A DNA stretch of 46,608 nucleotides from positions 1-46,608 of the forward strand of contig CALBWA010000032.1 in the NCBI GenBank assembly GCA_937969505.1. Direction: 5' to 3'. A program made the translations under genes and the position numbers. The stretch is from an uncultured Erythrobacter sp. GTDB taxonomy: Bacteria > Pseudomonadota > Alphaproteobacteria > Sphingomonadales > Sphingomonadaceae. Of the stretch, positions 33,671-42,717 are shown one piece after another; position 1 is the stretch's first letter; each line of letters begins with the position of its first letter. Under the pieces are notes generated by a model. That model saw only the letters and a list, made by a program, of their open reading frames with translations, searched no databases and had not been told where the DNA came from.

Positions 33671-34669
33671 TCAAACTACCAGATCAATCGCTGAAACAAC
33701 CAATGCTGTTTCCGGATCAACTTCGTAGATGTAGCCGTCGGAATAACGGTAACGCGCGCTTGGGCTATCGTAATACCGATCGCGATAGGCATAGGGCACA
33801 TTGTAGACATCATACCCGCGCGGCATTGGCGAACCGATGGTGATGTCATTGCCTGTCAGAAGGGCAGCTACGGAGGTGATGGCTGCAGTTTCCGGGTCAA
33901 CGCGATAAATTACATCGTCAGCATAGCGATATCCGCGCGGATCATTCAGCCCGTAATAGCTGGTGTAATAATCGGGTAGCGGCGCGGCAGAATAGCTGCG
34001 CGGCCATATGTTCCCGATACCAAGCGCTCCGCCGAGCAAGGGCAGAAACCCGCCCAGTCCGCCTGCATCATAACGCAGCAAATAGCCGCCGTTGTAAAAA
34101 TAGTCCCCTTGATTAATGCCGCTCAGACCGAAGAAACCAGGGCTGTAATTGCCATAGACCTTCTTCGCCTGGCCGGGTGGAAGACAACCATTGTTCTTCT
34201 TGGCAAGGCCTGGAGGGCAGCCGTTGATGATGCGATTGTCGCGTGTAAAAGCCTGTCGCAATTGCGGCAGCGCAAAACCGACATCAATATCGACACCATC
34301 GCGTGAGCGAACACGGATCAGCGAGTCGCGATTTCCGTTTCCGTTATTGCCGCGAACGATCTTGCGAACGGAATTGTTGCCATTGCCGTTGTTTCCAGTG
34401 ACAATCTTGCGGATGTTATCTCTGCCATTGCGAGCATTTCCCTGGCCCTGATTGCCTCGCTTGGATGCCGAGGCACCTTTGTTACCATTGCCCTGATCAC
34501 GTTTGGCCTTGCCGTTTCCGCCATTACCCTTGTTGGCAGCAGCAGAGTTGCTTTTGCCGTTGCCATTGCCCTTATCATTGCCTTTGCCTTGAGCAAATGC
34601 AGCTGGGGACGCAGCAAGCGCGAGAGCCGCCACTCCGCCAACGAGTGCAGTGCCAATTCGGTAAGTCAT
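33671..34669 (-). CDS. Exported Gly/Asn-rich protein with duplicated C-terminal motif
   Basis: A 332-residue exported protein of unknown function. A signal peptide (about 1-26, ending AAFA) is followed by a low-complexity region (30-115) of GN repeats with Lys/Arg, containing NIRKIV-TGNNGNGN and SVRKIV-RGNNGNGN. Next is a cysteine-containing block, GCPPGLAKKNNGCLPPGQAKK (about 150-170), common in RcnB-like exported proteins. The C-terminal region has two near-copies of a 25-residue unit at 247-271 and 307-331 (YRYADDVIYRVDPET and YRYSDGYIYEVDPET). The ATG at 34669 has GGAG close upstream. It shares an operon with the fasciclin lipoprotein. Confidence 0.85.
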   Translation of the reverse strand: MTYRIGTALVGGVAALALAASPAAFAQGKGNDKGNGNGKSNSAAANKGNGGNGKAKRDQGNGNKGASASKRGNQGQGNARNGRDNIRKIVTGNNGNGNNSVRKIVRGNNGNGNRDSLIRVRSRDGVDIDVGFALPQLRQAFTRDNRIINGCPPGLAKKNNGCLPPGQAKKVYGNYSPGFFGLSGINQGDYFYNGGYLLRYDAGGLGGFLPLLGGALGIGNIWPRSYSAAPLPDYYTSYYGLNDPRGYRYADDVIYRVDPETAAITSVAALLTGNDITIGSPMPRGYDVYNVPYAYRDRYYDSPSARYRYSDGYIYEVDPETALVVSAIDLVV

Positions 34670-34765
34670 AGAAAATCTCCACATCTACCGCCTTAACGGC
34701 AAGATACTGGGAATGTTCCAATCAAACTGTGTCAGATGCTATGATTAATGCCTTGTTTTAAGCAC

Positions 34766-36424
34766 TTACATATTGGGATAATTGGGGCCGCCGCCGCCTT
34801 CTGGCGTGACCCAATTGATATTCTGGTTCGGGTCCTTGATATCGCAGGTCTTGCAGTGGACACAGTTCTGCGAGTTGATCACGAACTTGGGCTCCTTGCC
34901 CTCCTCTTCAATCCATTCGTATACGCCGGCCGGACAATAACGCGTCGATGGCCCTGCAAAAATCTCGAATTCACTTTCCTTTTGCAGTTCCAGATCTTCG
35001 ACCTGCAGATGGACCGGCTGATCTTCCGCATGGTTGGTGAAGCTGAATGCGACCGAGGAAAGCCGATCGAAACTGATTTCGCCATCCGGCTTGGGATAGG
35101 CAATCGGCTTGAACAGATCGGCACGACGTGTTTCGGTGTAATCGGGATGATGCTTCATTGAGATCGGGAGACCGATCTTGAGCGTGCGCATCCACATGTC
35201 AGCCCCGGCCAGCACGGTGCCGATATCGCCGCCAAATTTGGCCACAGCAGGCTGTGCATTCTGCACCAGTTTCAACTCATCCGCGATCCAGCTTGATCGC
35301 ACTGCTGTATCGTAATCAGAGCGCTCGTCATGCTCTTTGCCGTCTGCAATCGCTGCCGCAAGGCTCTCAGCGGCCAGCATGCCACTCTTCATCGCGGTAT
35401 GGCTTCCCTTGATCCGCGGCACATTGACGAAGCCCGCAGCGCAACCGATCAGGGCTCCGCCGGGGAATGCAAGCTTGGGCACAGACTGCCAGCCACCCTC
35501 GTTGATCGCGCGGGCACCATAAGCAACCCGCTTGCCCCCTTCGAGATATTCCCGGATCGCTGGGTGTTGTTTCCAGCGTTGGAATTCCTGAAATGGCGAA
35601 ACGTAAGGATTTTCGTAATCGAGCGCGGTCACGAAACCGATAGCGACCTGGCCGTTGGCCTGATGATAGAGGAAACCGCCGCCCCAGCTGTTGCTCTCCG
35701 AAAGTGGCCAACCCTGCGTGTGAATGACCCGACCAGGCACATGTTTCTTGGGATCAATATCCCACAATTCTTTCACGCCAAGGCCATAGACTTGCGGCTG
35801 GCAATCCGCCTCAAGCTCGTACTTGGACTTCATTTGCTTGGTCAGGCTACCACGAGCACCTTCGGCAAACAGGGTGTACTTCGCCTCGATCTCCATGCCG
35901 GGCTGATAATCGCCTTTATGCGATCCATCAGCCGCAACGCCCATATCCTGGGTGATGACGCCCTTCACCGCTCCATCATCGCCGATAATTACGTCTGCGG
36001 CAGGGAAGCCGGGAAATACCATCACGCCGAGCGCTTCGGCCTGCTCGCCCAACCAACGGGTCATGTTGCCCAGCGATCCGGTGTAGCATCCGTGATTGCT
36101 CATCAGCGGAGGCATGGCGATATGGGGCAGAGAGTAATGCTTGTTCTTGCTCAGCGCCCAATGCCAATTGTCGGTCACAGGCGTTTCCGCCATCGGACAA
36201 TCCATGTCGCGCCATTCAGGGAACAGCTCGTCTAAAGCCTTGGGATCGACAACCGCGCCTGACAGGATATGTGCGCCGATCTCCGACCCTTTTTCAAGGA
36301 CCACAACTTCCAGCTCGTCATTGATCTGTTTCAGCCGGATTGCCGCAGACAGACCTGCCGGGCCTCCGCCAACAATAACAACATCGCAGGGCATGGATTC
36401 GCGTTCAATTGCTTCGGCGCTCAT
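34766..36424 (-). CDS. Electron transfer flavoprotein-ubiquinone oxidoreductase
   Basis: A 552-residue FAD and [4Fe-4S] enzyme that passes electrons from electron-transfer flavoprotein (fed by acyl-CoA and amino-acid dehydrogenases) to ubiquinone at the membrane. The FAD site is DVVIVGGGPAGLSAAIRLKQ (14-33). The C-terminal cluster is held by C497 (YCPAGVYEW), C521, C524 and C527 (NCVHCKTCDI). The GAHILSGAV and FVNVPRIKGSHTAMKSGMLAAE blocks are typical. No etfA or etfB is in the window. It is divergent from the UDG-like gene with a short intergenic region. Confidence 0.96.
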   Translation of the reverse strand: MSAEAIERESMPCDVVIVGGGPAGLSAAIRLKQINDELEVVVLEKGSEIGAHILSGAVVDPKALDELFPEWRDMDCPMAETPVTDNWHWALSKNKHYSLPHIAMPPLMSNHGCYTGSLGNMTRWLGEQAEALGVMVFPGFPAADVIIGDDGAVKGVITQDMGVAADGSHKGDYQPGMEIEAKYTLFAEGARGSLTKQMKSKYELEADCQPQVYGLGVKELWDIDPKKHVPGRVIHTQGWPLSESNSWGGGFLYHQANGQVAIGFVTALDYENPYVSPFQEFQRWKQHPAIREYLEGGKRVAYGARAINEGGWQSVPKLAFPGGALIGCAAGFVNVPRIKGSHTAMKSGMLAAESLAAAIADGKEHDERSDYDTAVRSSWIADELKLVQNAQPAVAKFGGDIGTVLAGADMWMRTLKIGLPISMKHHPDYTETRRADLFKPIAYPKPDGEISFDRLSSVAFSFTNHAEDQPVHLQVEDLELQKESEFEIFAGPSTRYCPAGVYEWIEEEGKEPKFVINSQNCVHCKTCDIKDPNQNINWVTPEGGGGPNYPNM

Positions 36425-36515
36425 ATCGCTACTCGTCCTTAGAAATATTCGTGTTCAAACGTTGCAAATGCCTTGATTGCTGGCTTGGGGAAGGTCAAGA
36501 CCCGCATTAGTGAGT

Positions 36516-37283
36516 ATGCCAGACCATAGCCACTCTCTCGCAGAGCAATTCAATGCTGCCATCGCGTGGTGGAAGACGGCCGGCGTTGACATGGACTTTG
36601 CCGATAACGCTACGGAGTGGCTGGCAGAACCAGAAGTTGAACAAGCAACGCCTGCTGCCAATAAAGCCGCACCGCCTGCCACCAAGCGCGCCGATGCGCC
36701 CACTGCACCACCGCCACAAAAAATTGATCTGCTTGGCGAAAATCCGCCTCAAGATCTGGAAGGCTGGCGCGCGTTCTGGTGCGACACACCCGGACTTGAT
36801 GCCATCGGCCCACGCGGACGCATCGCTCCCAGCGGCTCTGCAAACGCCCAATTGATGATCCTGGTGGTCGATCCCGAGAGCGGCGATACCGATGACTTGC
36901 TTTCACAAGCACAAGGAAAATTGCTGGACCGCATTTTGACGGCCATGGGGATTGGACGCAGAGACATTTATCTCGCCTCGGCTCTGCCCCGCCATACGCC
37001 CATGGCCGATTGCCACGCGCTGGCAGCTGGCGGGCACGCCGATTTGCTGCAGCACCATATCGCCCTTGCTCAGCCACAGAAAATCTTGGCTCTTGGCCGC
37101 AACATTCTGCCGTTTCTGGGGCACGATGCAGCGCAGGATCATGCAGCGTTAAGCGAATACTGTCATGAAGATCTGCGTATACCTCTTATGGTATCGGAAA
37201 GCCTGGAAAGCATGATGGGGTCGCCCCGGCTCAAGGCGAGGTTTTGGCGGAGGTGGCTTGTATGGACGCAAAACGCACAGTGA
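36516..37283 (+). CDS. Uracil-DNA-glycosylase-like protein, motifs degenerate
   Basis: A 255-residue protein with an N-terminal Ala/Pro-rich linker (about 40-75) and a C-terminal domain (about 85-250) that looks like a family 4 uracil-DNA glycosylase. RDIYLASALPRHTPM and KILALGRNILPFLGHD match the fold. However, the catalytic motif usually written GEAPG is replaced by LVVDPESGDTDD, and the usual HPS-type motif near the end is SESLESMMGSPRLKARFW without the histidine. No four-cysteine iron-sulphur set is seen. It is therefore probably not an active glycosylase, or it has a different activity. Its 3' end overlaps the lytic transglycosylase gene by 22 bp. Confidence 0.75.
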   Translation: MPDHSHSLAEQFNAAIAWWKTAGVDMDFADNATEWLAEPEVEQATPAANKAAPPATKRADAPTAPPPQKIDLLGENPPQDLEGWRAFWCDTPGLDAIGPRGRIAPSGSANAQLMILVVDPESGDTDDLLSQAQGKLLDRILTAMGIGRRDIYLASALPRHTPMADCHALAAGGHADLLQHHIALAQPQKILALGRNILPFLGHDAAQDHAALSEYCHEDLRIPLMVSESLESMMGSPRLKARFWRRWLVWTQNAQ

Positions 37284-39064
37284 CACGGCGGGTTCGCCGT
37301 TCGGTCGCTATGACCCTTGCAGCAGCCTCGGTGGCGGCGCTGGGCGCTGCGCCGGCTTTGGCTCAAACCGTAACTGCGGCGCAATATTTCACCACGCGCG
37401 CAGCCAATTCCGCTGTACCCGATATCCTGAGCGCAGCCGATCAGGCGTACTACCGGGCTGTGTTTGCCGCCATTGATGCGGAAAATTGGGATGGCGTGGT
37501 CGCACTGCTCGACGAACGGCCGGGTGGCTTGTTGCACGGCGTCGCCAGGGCTGAATATTATACCCATGTCAACAGCCCCGAAGTCTCTGCCGATCAGGTC
37601 GCACGCTGGTTTGGCGACGGGCTTTATTTGCCACAAGCCGCACAGCTGAGCCGGCTTGGACAACGCCGCGGCTTGGAGGACTTACCCTCCCTCCCCCGTG
37701 AACAATCCTTTCAAAGGCAGCCAAGTGCCTCCAAGCGCATTCGTCCGCGCAGCGTGGACGACGGGACCATGCCTGCCGAGGTTGAAGCAGCCATTCTTGA
37801 TCACATTCGCAATGATGACCCGGGCGGCGCGCGCATCCTGCTGGACGGAATTGATGCCAACCTTAGCTCAGCTGCCCGTGCAGAGTGGCGGCAGAAGATC
37901 GCTTGGAGTTACTACATCGAAAATGATGACCGCGCAGCTCTGGCGATGGCGCGGACGGTGGCAGGCGGATCGGGTGCCTGGGTGGCAGAAGGCGCTTGGG
38001 TTGAAGGTCTTGCTGCTTGGCGGCTTGGCGATTGCGGCACAGCCGCCAATGCCTTTGTCCGCGCTGCGAGCCAATCGACCAACAATGAACTGACCGCTGC
38101 GGCTCACTTCTGGGCCAATCGCGCCTTTATCCGATGCCGCAAACCGGCTGAGGCCGACCGGCACTTGCAATCCGCCACACGGTTTGACGAGACCATGTAT
38201 GGCATGCTGGCTATTGAACAACGCGGCCAGACTTTGCCCAGCACCCATGCGGATGCTGATCTGACAAGCAACGATTGGCGCGCGCTGTCCAATCTGGAAA
38301 ATGTGCGCATTGCGGCAGCTCTGATGGAGATTGGGCAGGATAATCTGGCTGGCGAAGTGCTGCGCCATCAGGCTCGCATCGGCAGCCGCGGTGACTTTGC
38401 CCGCTTATCCCGCCTTGCCCGCGAGTTTGGCCTGCCAGGCACCCAATTGTGGATGGCCCATAACGCACCGCGCGGCAGCCAGAGCGAGCCTGCGCTGAAA
38501 TACCCCACGGCCAATTGGCAGCCAAGTGATGGCTGGCGGGTCGATCCTGCTCTCGCTTTTGCGCATGCTTTGCAGGAATCCGGCTTTCGCACATCTGTCG
38601 TCAGCCCTGCCGATGCGCGCGGATTGATGCAGATTACGCCCATCACGGTGCGCCAGCACGCCGGACGGCTGAATATGAATGCGACCTATGTCAATCTGAA
38701 CGATCCTGCGATCAATCTGTCTTTTGGGCAGGAAAATCTCGCGATGTTGCGTGACAGTCGCGCGACGCAGGGCCTTCTACCCAAGATCATGGCGGCATAC
38801 AATGCGGGCCTCAGCCCGATCACCCGGTGGAACAATGAAATACGCGACGGCGGTGATCCGCTACTCTACATGGAATCGATTCCCTATTGGGAAACCCGTG
38901 GTTATGTTTCAATCGTGATGCGCAATTACTGGATGTACGAACGCCAAGCGAATGCCGCCTCGCCCAGTCGCAAGGCATTGGCAGAAGGCAAGTGGCCCAC
39001 ATTTCCCGCCCTTAATGGAACGTCAAACACGGCGACCGGTGTTCGCCTGACCAGGAGCAGATAA
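37262..39064 (+). CDS. slt: Soluble lytic transglycosylase
   Basis: A periplasmic muramidase that cleaves the glycan strand of peptidoglycan to form 1,6-anhydro ends, used in wall turnover. It has 600 residues from ATG 37262, which has GGAGG eight bases upstream (37249-37253). The signal peptide runs to about 35 (ALGAAPALAQ). A long alpha-helical superhelix (about 50-420) precedes the SLT domain, with catalytic E439 in HALQESGFRTS, then GLMQITP, AYNAG and MESIPYWETRGYV. The start lies inside the UDG-like gene, and the stop overlaps moaB by one base (TAATG), so the three are probably one operon. Confidence 0.93.
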   Translation: MDAKRTVTRRVRRSVAMTLAAASVAALGAAPALAQTVTAAQYFTTRAANSAVPDILSAADQAYYRAVFAAIDAENWDGVVALLDERPGGLLHGVARAEYYTHVNSPEVSADQVARWFGDGLYLPQAAQLSRLGQRRGLEDLPSLPREQSFQRQPSASKRIRPRSVDDGTMPAEVEAAILDHIRNDDPGGARILLDGIDANLSSAARAEWRQKIAWSYYIENDDRAALAMARTVAGGSGAWVAEGAWVEGLAAWRLGDCGTAANAFVRAASQSTNNELTAAAHFWANRAFIRCRKPAEADRHLQSATRFDETMYGMLAIEQRGQTLPSTHADADLTSNDWRALSNLENVRIAAALMEIGQDNLAGEVLRHQARIGSRGDFARLSRLAREFGLPGTQLWMAHNAPRGSQSEPALKYPTANWQPSDGWRVDPALAFAHALQESGFRTSVVSPADARGLMQITPITVRQHAGRLNMNATYVNLNDPAINLSFGQENLAMLRDSRATQGLLPKIMAAYNAGLSPITRWNNEIRDGGDPLLYMESIPYWETRGYVSIVMRNYWMYERQANAASPSRKALAEGKWPTFPALNGTSNTATGVRLTRSR

Positions 39065-39603
39065 TGGCGATTGATACCGGCCGGCAATTCAAGCCAATCA
39101 ACATTGCGGTTTTGACTGTGTCCGACACGCGCACCGCCGAAAATGATACGTCGGGCGATATTCTGGTCGAACGTTTGCAAGCAGCTGGTCACAATCTGGC
39201 AAAACGCCTCATCGTGAAAGATGAAGCCGCAGTTCTGGCAGACCAGATCAACCTGTGGATCAACGATCCTGACGTTGACGCAATAGTATCCACCGGCGGC
39301 ACTGGCCTGACCGGCCGAGACGTAACTCCAGAAGCGCTTGAACAGGTCAAGAATTCACATGACGGGCGTGATATTCCCGGCTTTGGCGAGGTGTTTCGTT
39401 ACCTCAGCTTACAAACGATCGGCACCAGCACAGTCCAATCACGCGCATGCGCGATTGTCGCGGGCGGAACCTATATCTTTGCCCTTCCGGGTTCCAACGG
39501 AGCGGTAAAGGATGGCTGGGATGGTATCCTTGCCGAGCAATTGGACAGCCGCAACCGGCCGTGCAATTTTGTCGAGCTGATGCCGCGATTGAAGGAAGTT
39601 TGA
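39064..39603 (+). CDS. moaB: Molybdenum cofactor biosynthesis protein B
   Basis: A 179-residue MoaB/MogA-family protein that binds molybdopterin; MoaB-type proteins act in adenylylation of the pterin before molybdenum insertion. The family motif STGGTGLTGRDVTPEA is in the middle (about 79-94), and LPGSNGAVKDGWDGIL near the C-terminus is the usual loop. It starts in the slt stop codon and is followed by a hairpin that probably ends the message. No other moa gene is in the window. Confidence 0.92.
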   Translation: MAIDTGRQFKPINIAVLTVSDTRTAENDTSGDILVERLQAAGHNLAKRLIVKDEAAVLADQINLWINDPDVDAIVSTGGTGLTGRDVTPEALEQVKNSHDGRDIPGFGEVFRYLSLQTIGTSTVQSRACAIVAGGTYIFALPGSNGAVKDGWDGILAEQLDSRNRPCNFVELMPRLKEV

Positions 39604-39621
39604 TGGCCCCTGCCTCACAGG

Positions 39622-39646
39622 AGCCGCATATATGCTGGCGGCTTTT
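39622..39646 (+). terminator. Probable terminator downstream of moaB
   Basis: AGCCGC (39622-39627) pairs with GCGGCT (39638-39643) around a ten-base loop; the T run covers 39643-39646. It lies 19 bases after the moaB stop. The stem is only six pairs long, so strength is uncertain. Confidence 0.5.
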
Positions 39647-39724
39647 CGCATGGTTTGGCGCAATATTTGAACCACAAATTCAGAAACGCCAGCCTATCAA
39701 AAGCTTCCCGCAAATCGAAACAAG

Positions 39725-40165
39725 CTAGCCAAAACCTCCACCGGCCTCACCCGGTGAAAATCGCATCAAACGGCTATCGATCAGAGCTGCGGTCCGGTTC
39801 ACCACTGCCAATTGATAGTCAGCATCCTTGATCATCTCGAAAAAAGCGCCCGAGTTTGGATATTGCGCAACAAAGCCATCATGCCAGAGCTTGTCATCAG
39901 GCGTTGGCCCGGTGACCATGGTTTGAAAGGCACCGCGCCAGACCACTGTTCCGCCAACCCGTTGAAATATCGGCCCTGACGTCTTCCCATACTCATGATA
40001 AGCGCGTCTGCCAGACCAGCCATTGCCGTGATGCTCGTGACCCTGCGGATACTCCGCGAGATCACGATAACGCAGCAGATTGAGCATATGGATCGGCTCG
40101 TCACGGGGCAGATCCTTGAACGCCTGAAAGTTCTCGGGCGATGGATCGATGTAGAATTGTGTCAC
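39725..40165 (-). CDS. DUF1330-like protein
   Basis: A 146-residue cytoplasmic protein resembling the DUF1330 ferredoxin-like (dimeric alpha-beta barrel) family: MTQFYIDPSPENFQAF, PIHMLNLLRYRDLAEY and the late block KLWHDGFVAQYPNSGAFFEMI are the features. Its function is unknown. The GTG start at 40165 comes only two bases after the stop of the acyl-CoA synthetase, so the pair is one transcription unit and may act on the same pathway. The gene converges on the moaB region. Confidence 0.8.
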   Translation of the reverse strand: MTQFYIDPSPENFQAFKDLPRDEPIHMLNLLRYRDLAEYPQGHEHHGNGWSGRRAYHEYGKTSGPIFQRVGGTVVWRGAFQTMVTGPTPDDKLWHDGFVAQYPNSGAFFEMIKDADYQLAVVNRTAALIDSRLMRFSPGEAGGGFG

Positions 40166-40167
40166 GC

Positions 40168-41766
40168 CTATGTCTCCAGCTGGTAGACTGCGAAACGGTC
40201 TCGCAGGTCTTTCTTGCTGATCTTGCCCGTTGCCGTGTGCGGGATATCATCGACGAACTCGACCGCATCGGGCAGCCACCACTTCGCAATCAGCGGCTTG
40301 AGATGCTCTATTACGTCTTCTGCTGTACAATCTGACCCTTCGGATCGAACCACGAACAGCACAGGCCGTTCGTCCCATTTGGGATGGGGCATACCGACAC
40401 ATGCCGCCTCGGCCACACCGGGACACCCGACGGCCGCGTTCTCCAGTTCGACCGAGCTGATCCATTCACCGCCGGATTTGATCACATCCTTTGTCCGGTC
40501 GGTCAGTTGTAGCGTCCCGTCTGGATGAATGATCCCGACATCGCCAGTATCGAACCAACCTTCCTGACTGGCTGCGTCCTGCTCCGCCTTGTAATAGCGT
40601 TTGATGATCCACGGCCCGCGGATTTGCAGCGCACCCGAAGTTTTTCCATCGCGCGGCAGTTCGGTCATCATGTCATCAAGGTCGACAGTGCGCAGTTCCA
40701 CGCCGAAAATCGGGCGGCCCTGCATTGCGGTCTTGTCGACCTTTTCCTCGAACGAAAGCTGCTCCCAGTCCCAGGTCGGGCCGCCGACTGTGCCGATCGG
40801 CGATGTTTCGGTCATGCCCCATGCGTGCTGCACCCGGGTGCCGTTCTTCATCAACCGTTCGATCATGAAACGCGGACAAGCCGAACCGCCAATTGTCGCA
40901 GCCTTGAGCGGTGGCAGATCGATTCCTTCCTTGTCGCAATATTGGAAATGCGCGAGCCAGACTGTGGGCACGCCCGCGCTGTCGGTCACTTTCTCGCGCA
41001 GCATCAGATCGTGCAGCACAGCAGGATCGTTAACAGCTGAGAAAACGAATTTGATGCCCGCCATCGCGCCGGCATAGGGTAGGCCCCAGCTAGCTGCGTG
41101 GAACATCGGCACAACCGGCAGCATCACCGATGATGCGCTGAAATTGAAAGTCGAGGGCTGCAACCCCGCCATCGCATGAATGAGGGTCGAGCGATGCTCG
41201 TACTGAACACCCTTGGGATTGCCGGTGGTGCCAGAGGTGTAACAGATCATGCAAGGGTCTGTCTCGGCGCCCTCCACCCACTCGAAATCACCGTCCTGTT
41301 CGCCGATCCAGTCCTCAAAAGCTGGCGAGTGTTCGCCGCTGTCATAGCAGATGTAGTGCTCGACCGTGGTCCATTTGTCTTTCATCCGGTCGACGATCGG
41401 CTGAAAGGCCGCGTCATAACACAGCACCTTATCCTCGGCATGATTGACGATGTACTCCAGCTGATCGTCGAACAGGCGCGGGTTGACGGTGTGGAGCACC
41501 CCGCCCATCCCGGCGACGCCATACCAGCTGACCAGATGGCGGGAGTGGTTCATCGCAAGACTGGCGACCTTGTCGCCTTTCTTGATCCCCAGAGCCTGCA
41601 ATGCCTGAGCCATCTTGAGCGCGTCAGCGCGGATACCTGCCCAATTGGTTCGGCTTTCACTGCCGTCTGCCCAATGGGTGACTATTTCGCGGGCGCCGGC
41701 TTCTCGTGCTGCATGATCAATCACATGAGTGATCCGCATGGTCCAGTCTTGCATCGCTCCAAGCAT
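40168..41766 (-). CDS. AMP-forming acyl-CoA synthetase
   Basis: An ANL-superfamily ligase of 532 residues that activates a medium- or long-chain fatty acid, or a related acid, as the acyl-CoA. The P-loop is [28 protein letters not shown] and [15 protein letters not shown] are the core motifs, and [13 protein letters not shown] carries the catalytic lysine. I start at ATG 41766 ([14 protein letters not shown]), which has a GAGGAG ribosome binding site upstream; a longer form from 41784 is unsupported. It resembles the AlkK/medium-chain ligase group of alphaproteobacteria. Chain length cannot be read from sequence. Confidence 0.9.
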   Translation of the reverse strand: MLGAMQDWTMRITHVIDHAAREAGAREIVTHWADGSESRTNWAGIRADALKMAQALQALGIKKGDKVASLAMNHSRHLVSWYGVAGMGGVLHTVNPRLFDDQLEYIVNHAEDKVLCYDAAFQPIVDRMKDKWTTVEHYICYDSGEHSPAFEDWIGEQDGDFEWVEGAETDPCMICYTSGTTGNPKGVQYEHRSTLIHAMAGLQPSTFNFSASSVMLPVVPMFHAASWGLPYAGAMAGIKFVFSAVNDPAVLHDLMLREKVTDSAGVPTVWLAHFQYCDKEGIDLPPLKAATIGGSACPRFMIERLMKNGTRVQHAWGMTETSPIGTVGGPTWDWEQLSFEEKVDKTAMQGRPIFGVELRTVDLDDMMTELPRDGKTSGALQIRGPWIIKRYYKAEQDAASQEGWFDTGDVGIIHPDGTLQLTDRTKDVIKSGGEWISSVELENAAVGCPGVAEAACVGMPHPKWDERPVLFVVRSEGSDCTAEDVIEHLKPLIAKWWLPDAVEFVDDIPHTATGKISKKDLRDRFAVYQLET

Positions 41767-41859
41767 TGTCCACTCTCTCCTCAAGGGTCATTTCTGTTTG
41801 GAACTGTCATGCCGAGAGAGGGTACGCTTTGCAATCACTCAAAAGACACAGACCAATGG

Positions 41860-41883
41860 AAAAGGGGCAGCTCACGCCGCCCC
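41860..41883 (-). terminator. Terminator of the dnaE-regulator operon
   Basis: On the minus strand, GGGGCGGC (41883-41876) pairs with GCTGCCCC (41871-41864), with one G-U pair, around the GNRA-type loop GTGA, and TTTT follows (41863-41860). It lies 24 bases after the regulator stop. Confidence 0.82.
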
Positions 41884-41907
41884 ACATCCTGTCAAATTGC
41901 TTGTGCT

Positions 41908-42717
41908 TTAGAGCTGACCGGGTCGCACGAAATAGCCAGTAACATCCCAACCTTCACTGGTCTGTACCATAATCAACGTCTCAACCGCCCCGATATCGAT
42001 GCCAGAGAACTCGCTTTGATACTGAAGTATCTCATATTCGCCCTCGGGTACGCCCGGCAAAGTAGAGGTACGCTGCACGGTTAAGAGCTTACGGCTTTGA
42101 AGCTCGCCGACTTGTTCGCGGACAGGTTCAATTGCTCCGATCCATTCTTCAAGAGTAGCCTGATCTTGGAACGATGCTCCGGCGGCATCCCAGCTGCCAG
42201 CCCAGTCGTCTGCATCCACAAATTTCAGGAAATTCTCCGCTCTGGCGAGCGAGTCAGGATCTGCAGCAGGTGTAGCTTGGCTTGTTTCGGTCTCAGAAGG
42301 CGGGTGCGCGGCCATCGAGGTGACACCCCCATCTGCGAAATAAACGACTCCAATGATTGCGGCTGCGATGGTTAGTGACATGATTAGCATTCCTCCTGCA
42401 AACCACGTCAGGCCGAAGACCTTTCGTGGCTGTGTGTTAGTGAGGTCTGCAGTATCTGCGTCTCCATCCGGCGAAGGTAGCCCGAAAGATTGGTGCACAG
42501 AGTTTTGTGGGCTGATCCCCTCAGAACCACCCAAAATTCTTGCGGCTTCACGACTGCTCGACACACCCAACTTGCGCCGCGCATTGCGCAGCCGATCATT
42601 GATCGTGTGGACTGATAGATCGAGTTTCGCTGCGCTGGATTTGGCATCATGTCCGGCGAGGAGAAGGCGCAAAGCTTCCTTTTCCTTATCAGTCAGGTCG
42701 TCGCTGCTTTTCTCCAT
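41908..42717 (-). CDS. Membrane-anchored LuxR-type HTH protein with periplasmic domain
   Basis: A 269-residue protein in three parts. Residues 5-62 form a LuxR/GerE-type DNA-binding domain (LTDKEKEALRLLLAG, then SVHTINDRLRNARRKLGVSSSREAARIL). A linker leads to one transmembrane helix (about 102-127). The rest (about 155-269) is a periplasmic domain with EYEILQYQSEF and EGWDVTGYFVRPG, which resembles DUF4019. There is no kinase or receiver domain, so it would act as a one-component regulator that senses something outside the inner membrane. Its ATG overlaps the dnaE stop by one base, so it is translationally coupled to the polymerase gene. The signal and target genes are unknown. Confidence 0.87.
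   Translation of the reverse strand: MEKSSDDLTDKEKEALRLLLAGHDAKSSAAKLDLSVHTINDRLRNARRKLGVSSSREAARILGGSEGISPQNSVHQSFGLPSPDGDADTADLTNTQPRKVFGLTWFAGGMLIMSLTIAAAIIGVVYFADGGVTSMAAHPPSETETSQATPAADPDSLARAENFLKFVDADDWAGSWDAAGASFQDQATLEEWIGAIEPVREQVGELQSRKLLTVQRTSTLPGVPEGEYEILQYQSEFSGIDIGAVETLIMVQTSEGWDVTGYFVRPGQL

Noticed and set aside
34318..34656. Apparent tandem nucleotide repeats
   Set aside because: They are the coding reflection of the Gly/Asn-rich low-complexity region, with irregular units; not a CRISPR or minisatellite.
35330..36235. A 301-codon plus-strand frame opposite the ETF-ubiquinone oxidoreductase gene
   Set aside because: The minus-strand gene has full family motifs; the opposing frame has none.
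39603..39728. A 41-codon open frame starting in the moaB stop codon (MAPASQEPHI...)
   Set aside because: Contains the likely moaB terminator hairpin, overlaps the convergent gene and has no recognisable composition or domain.
41176..42084. A 302-codon plus-strand frame across the acyl-CoA synthetase start and the HTH gene end
   Set aside because: It runs through two well-supported genes and a terminator; no motif seen.
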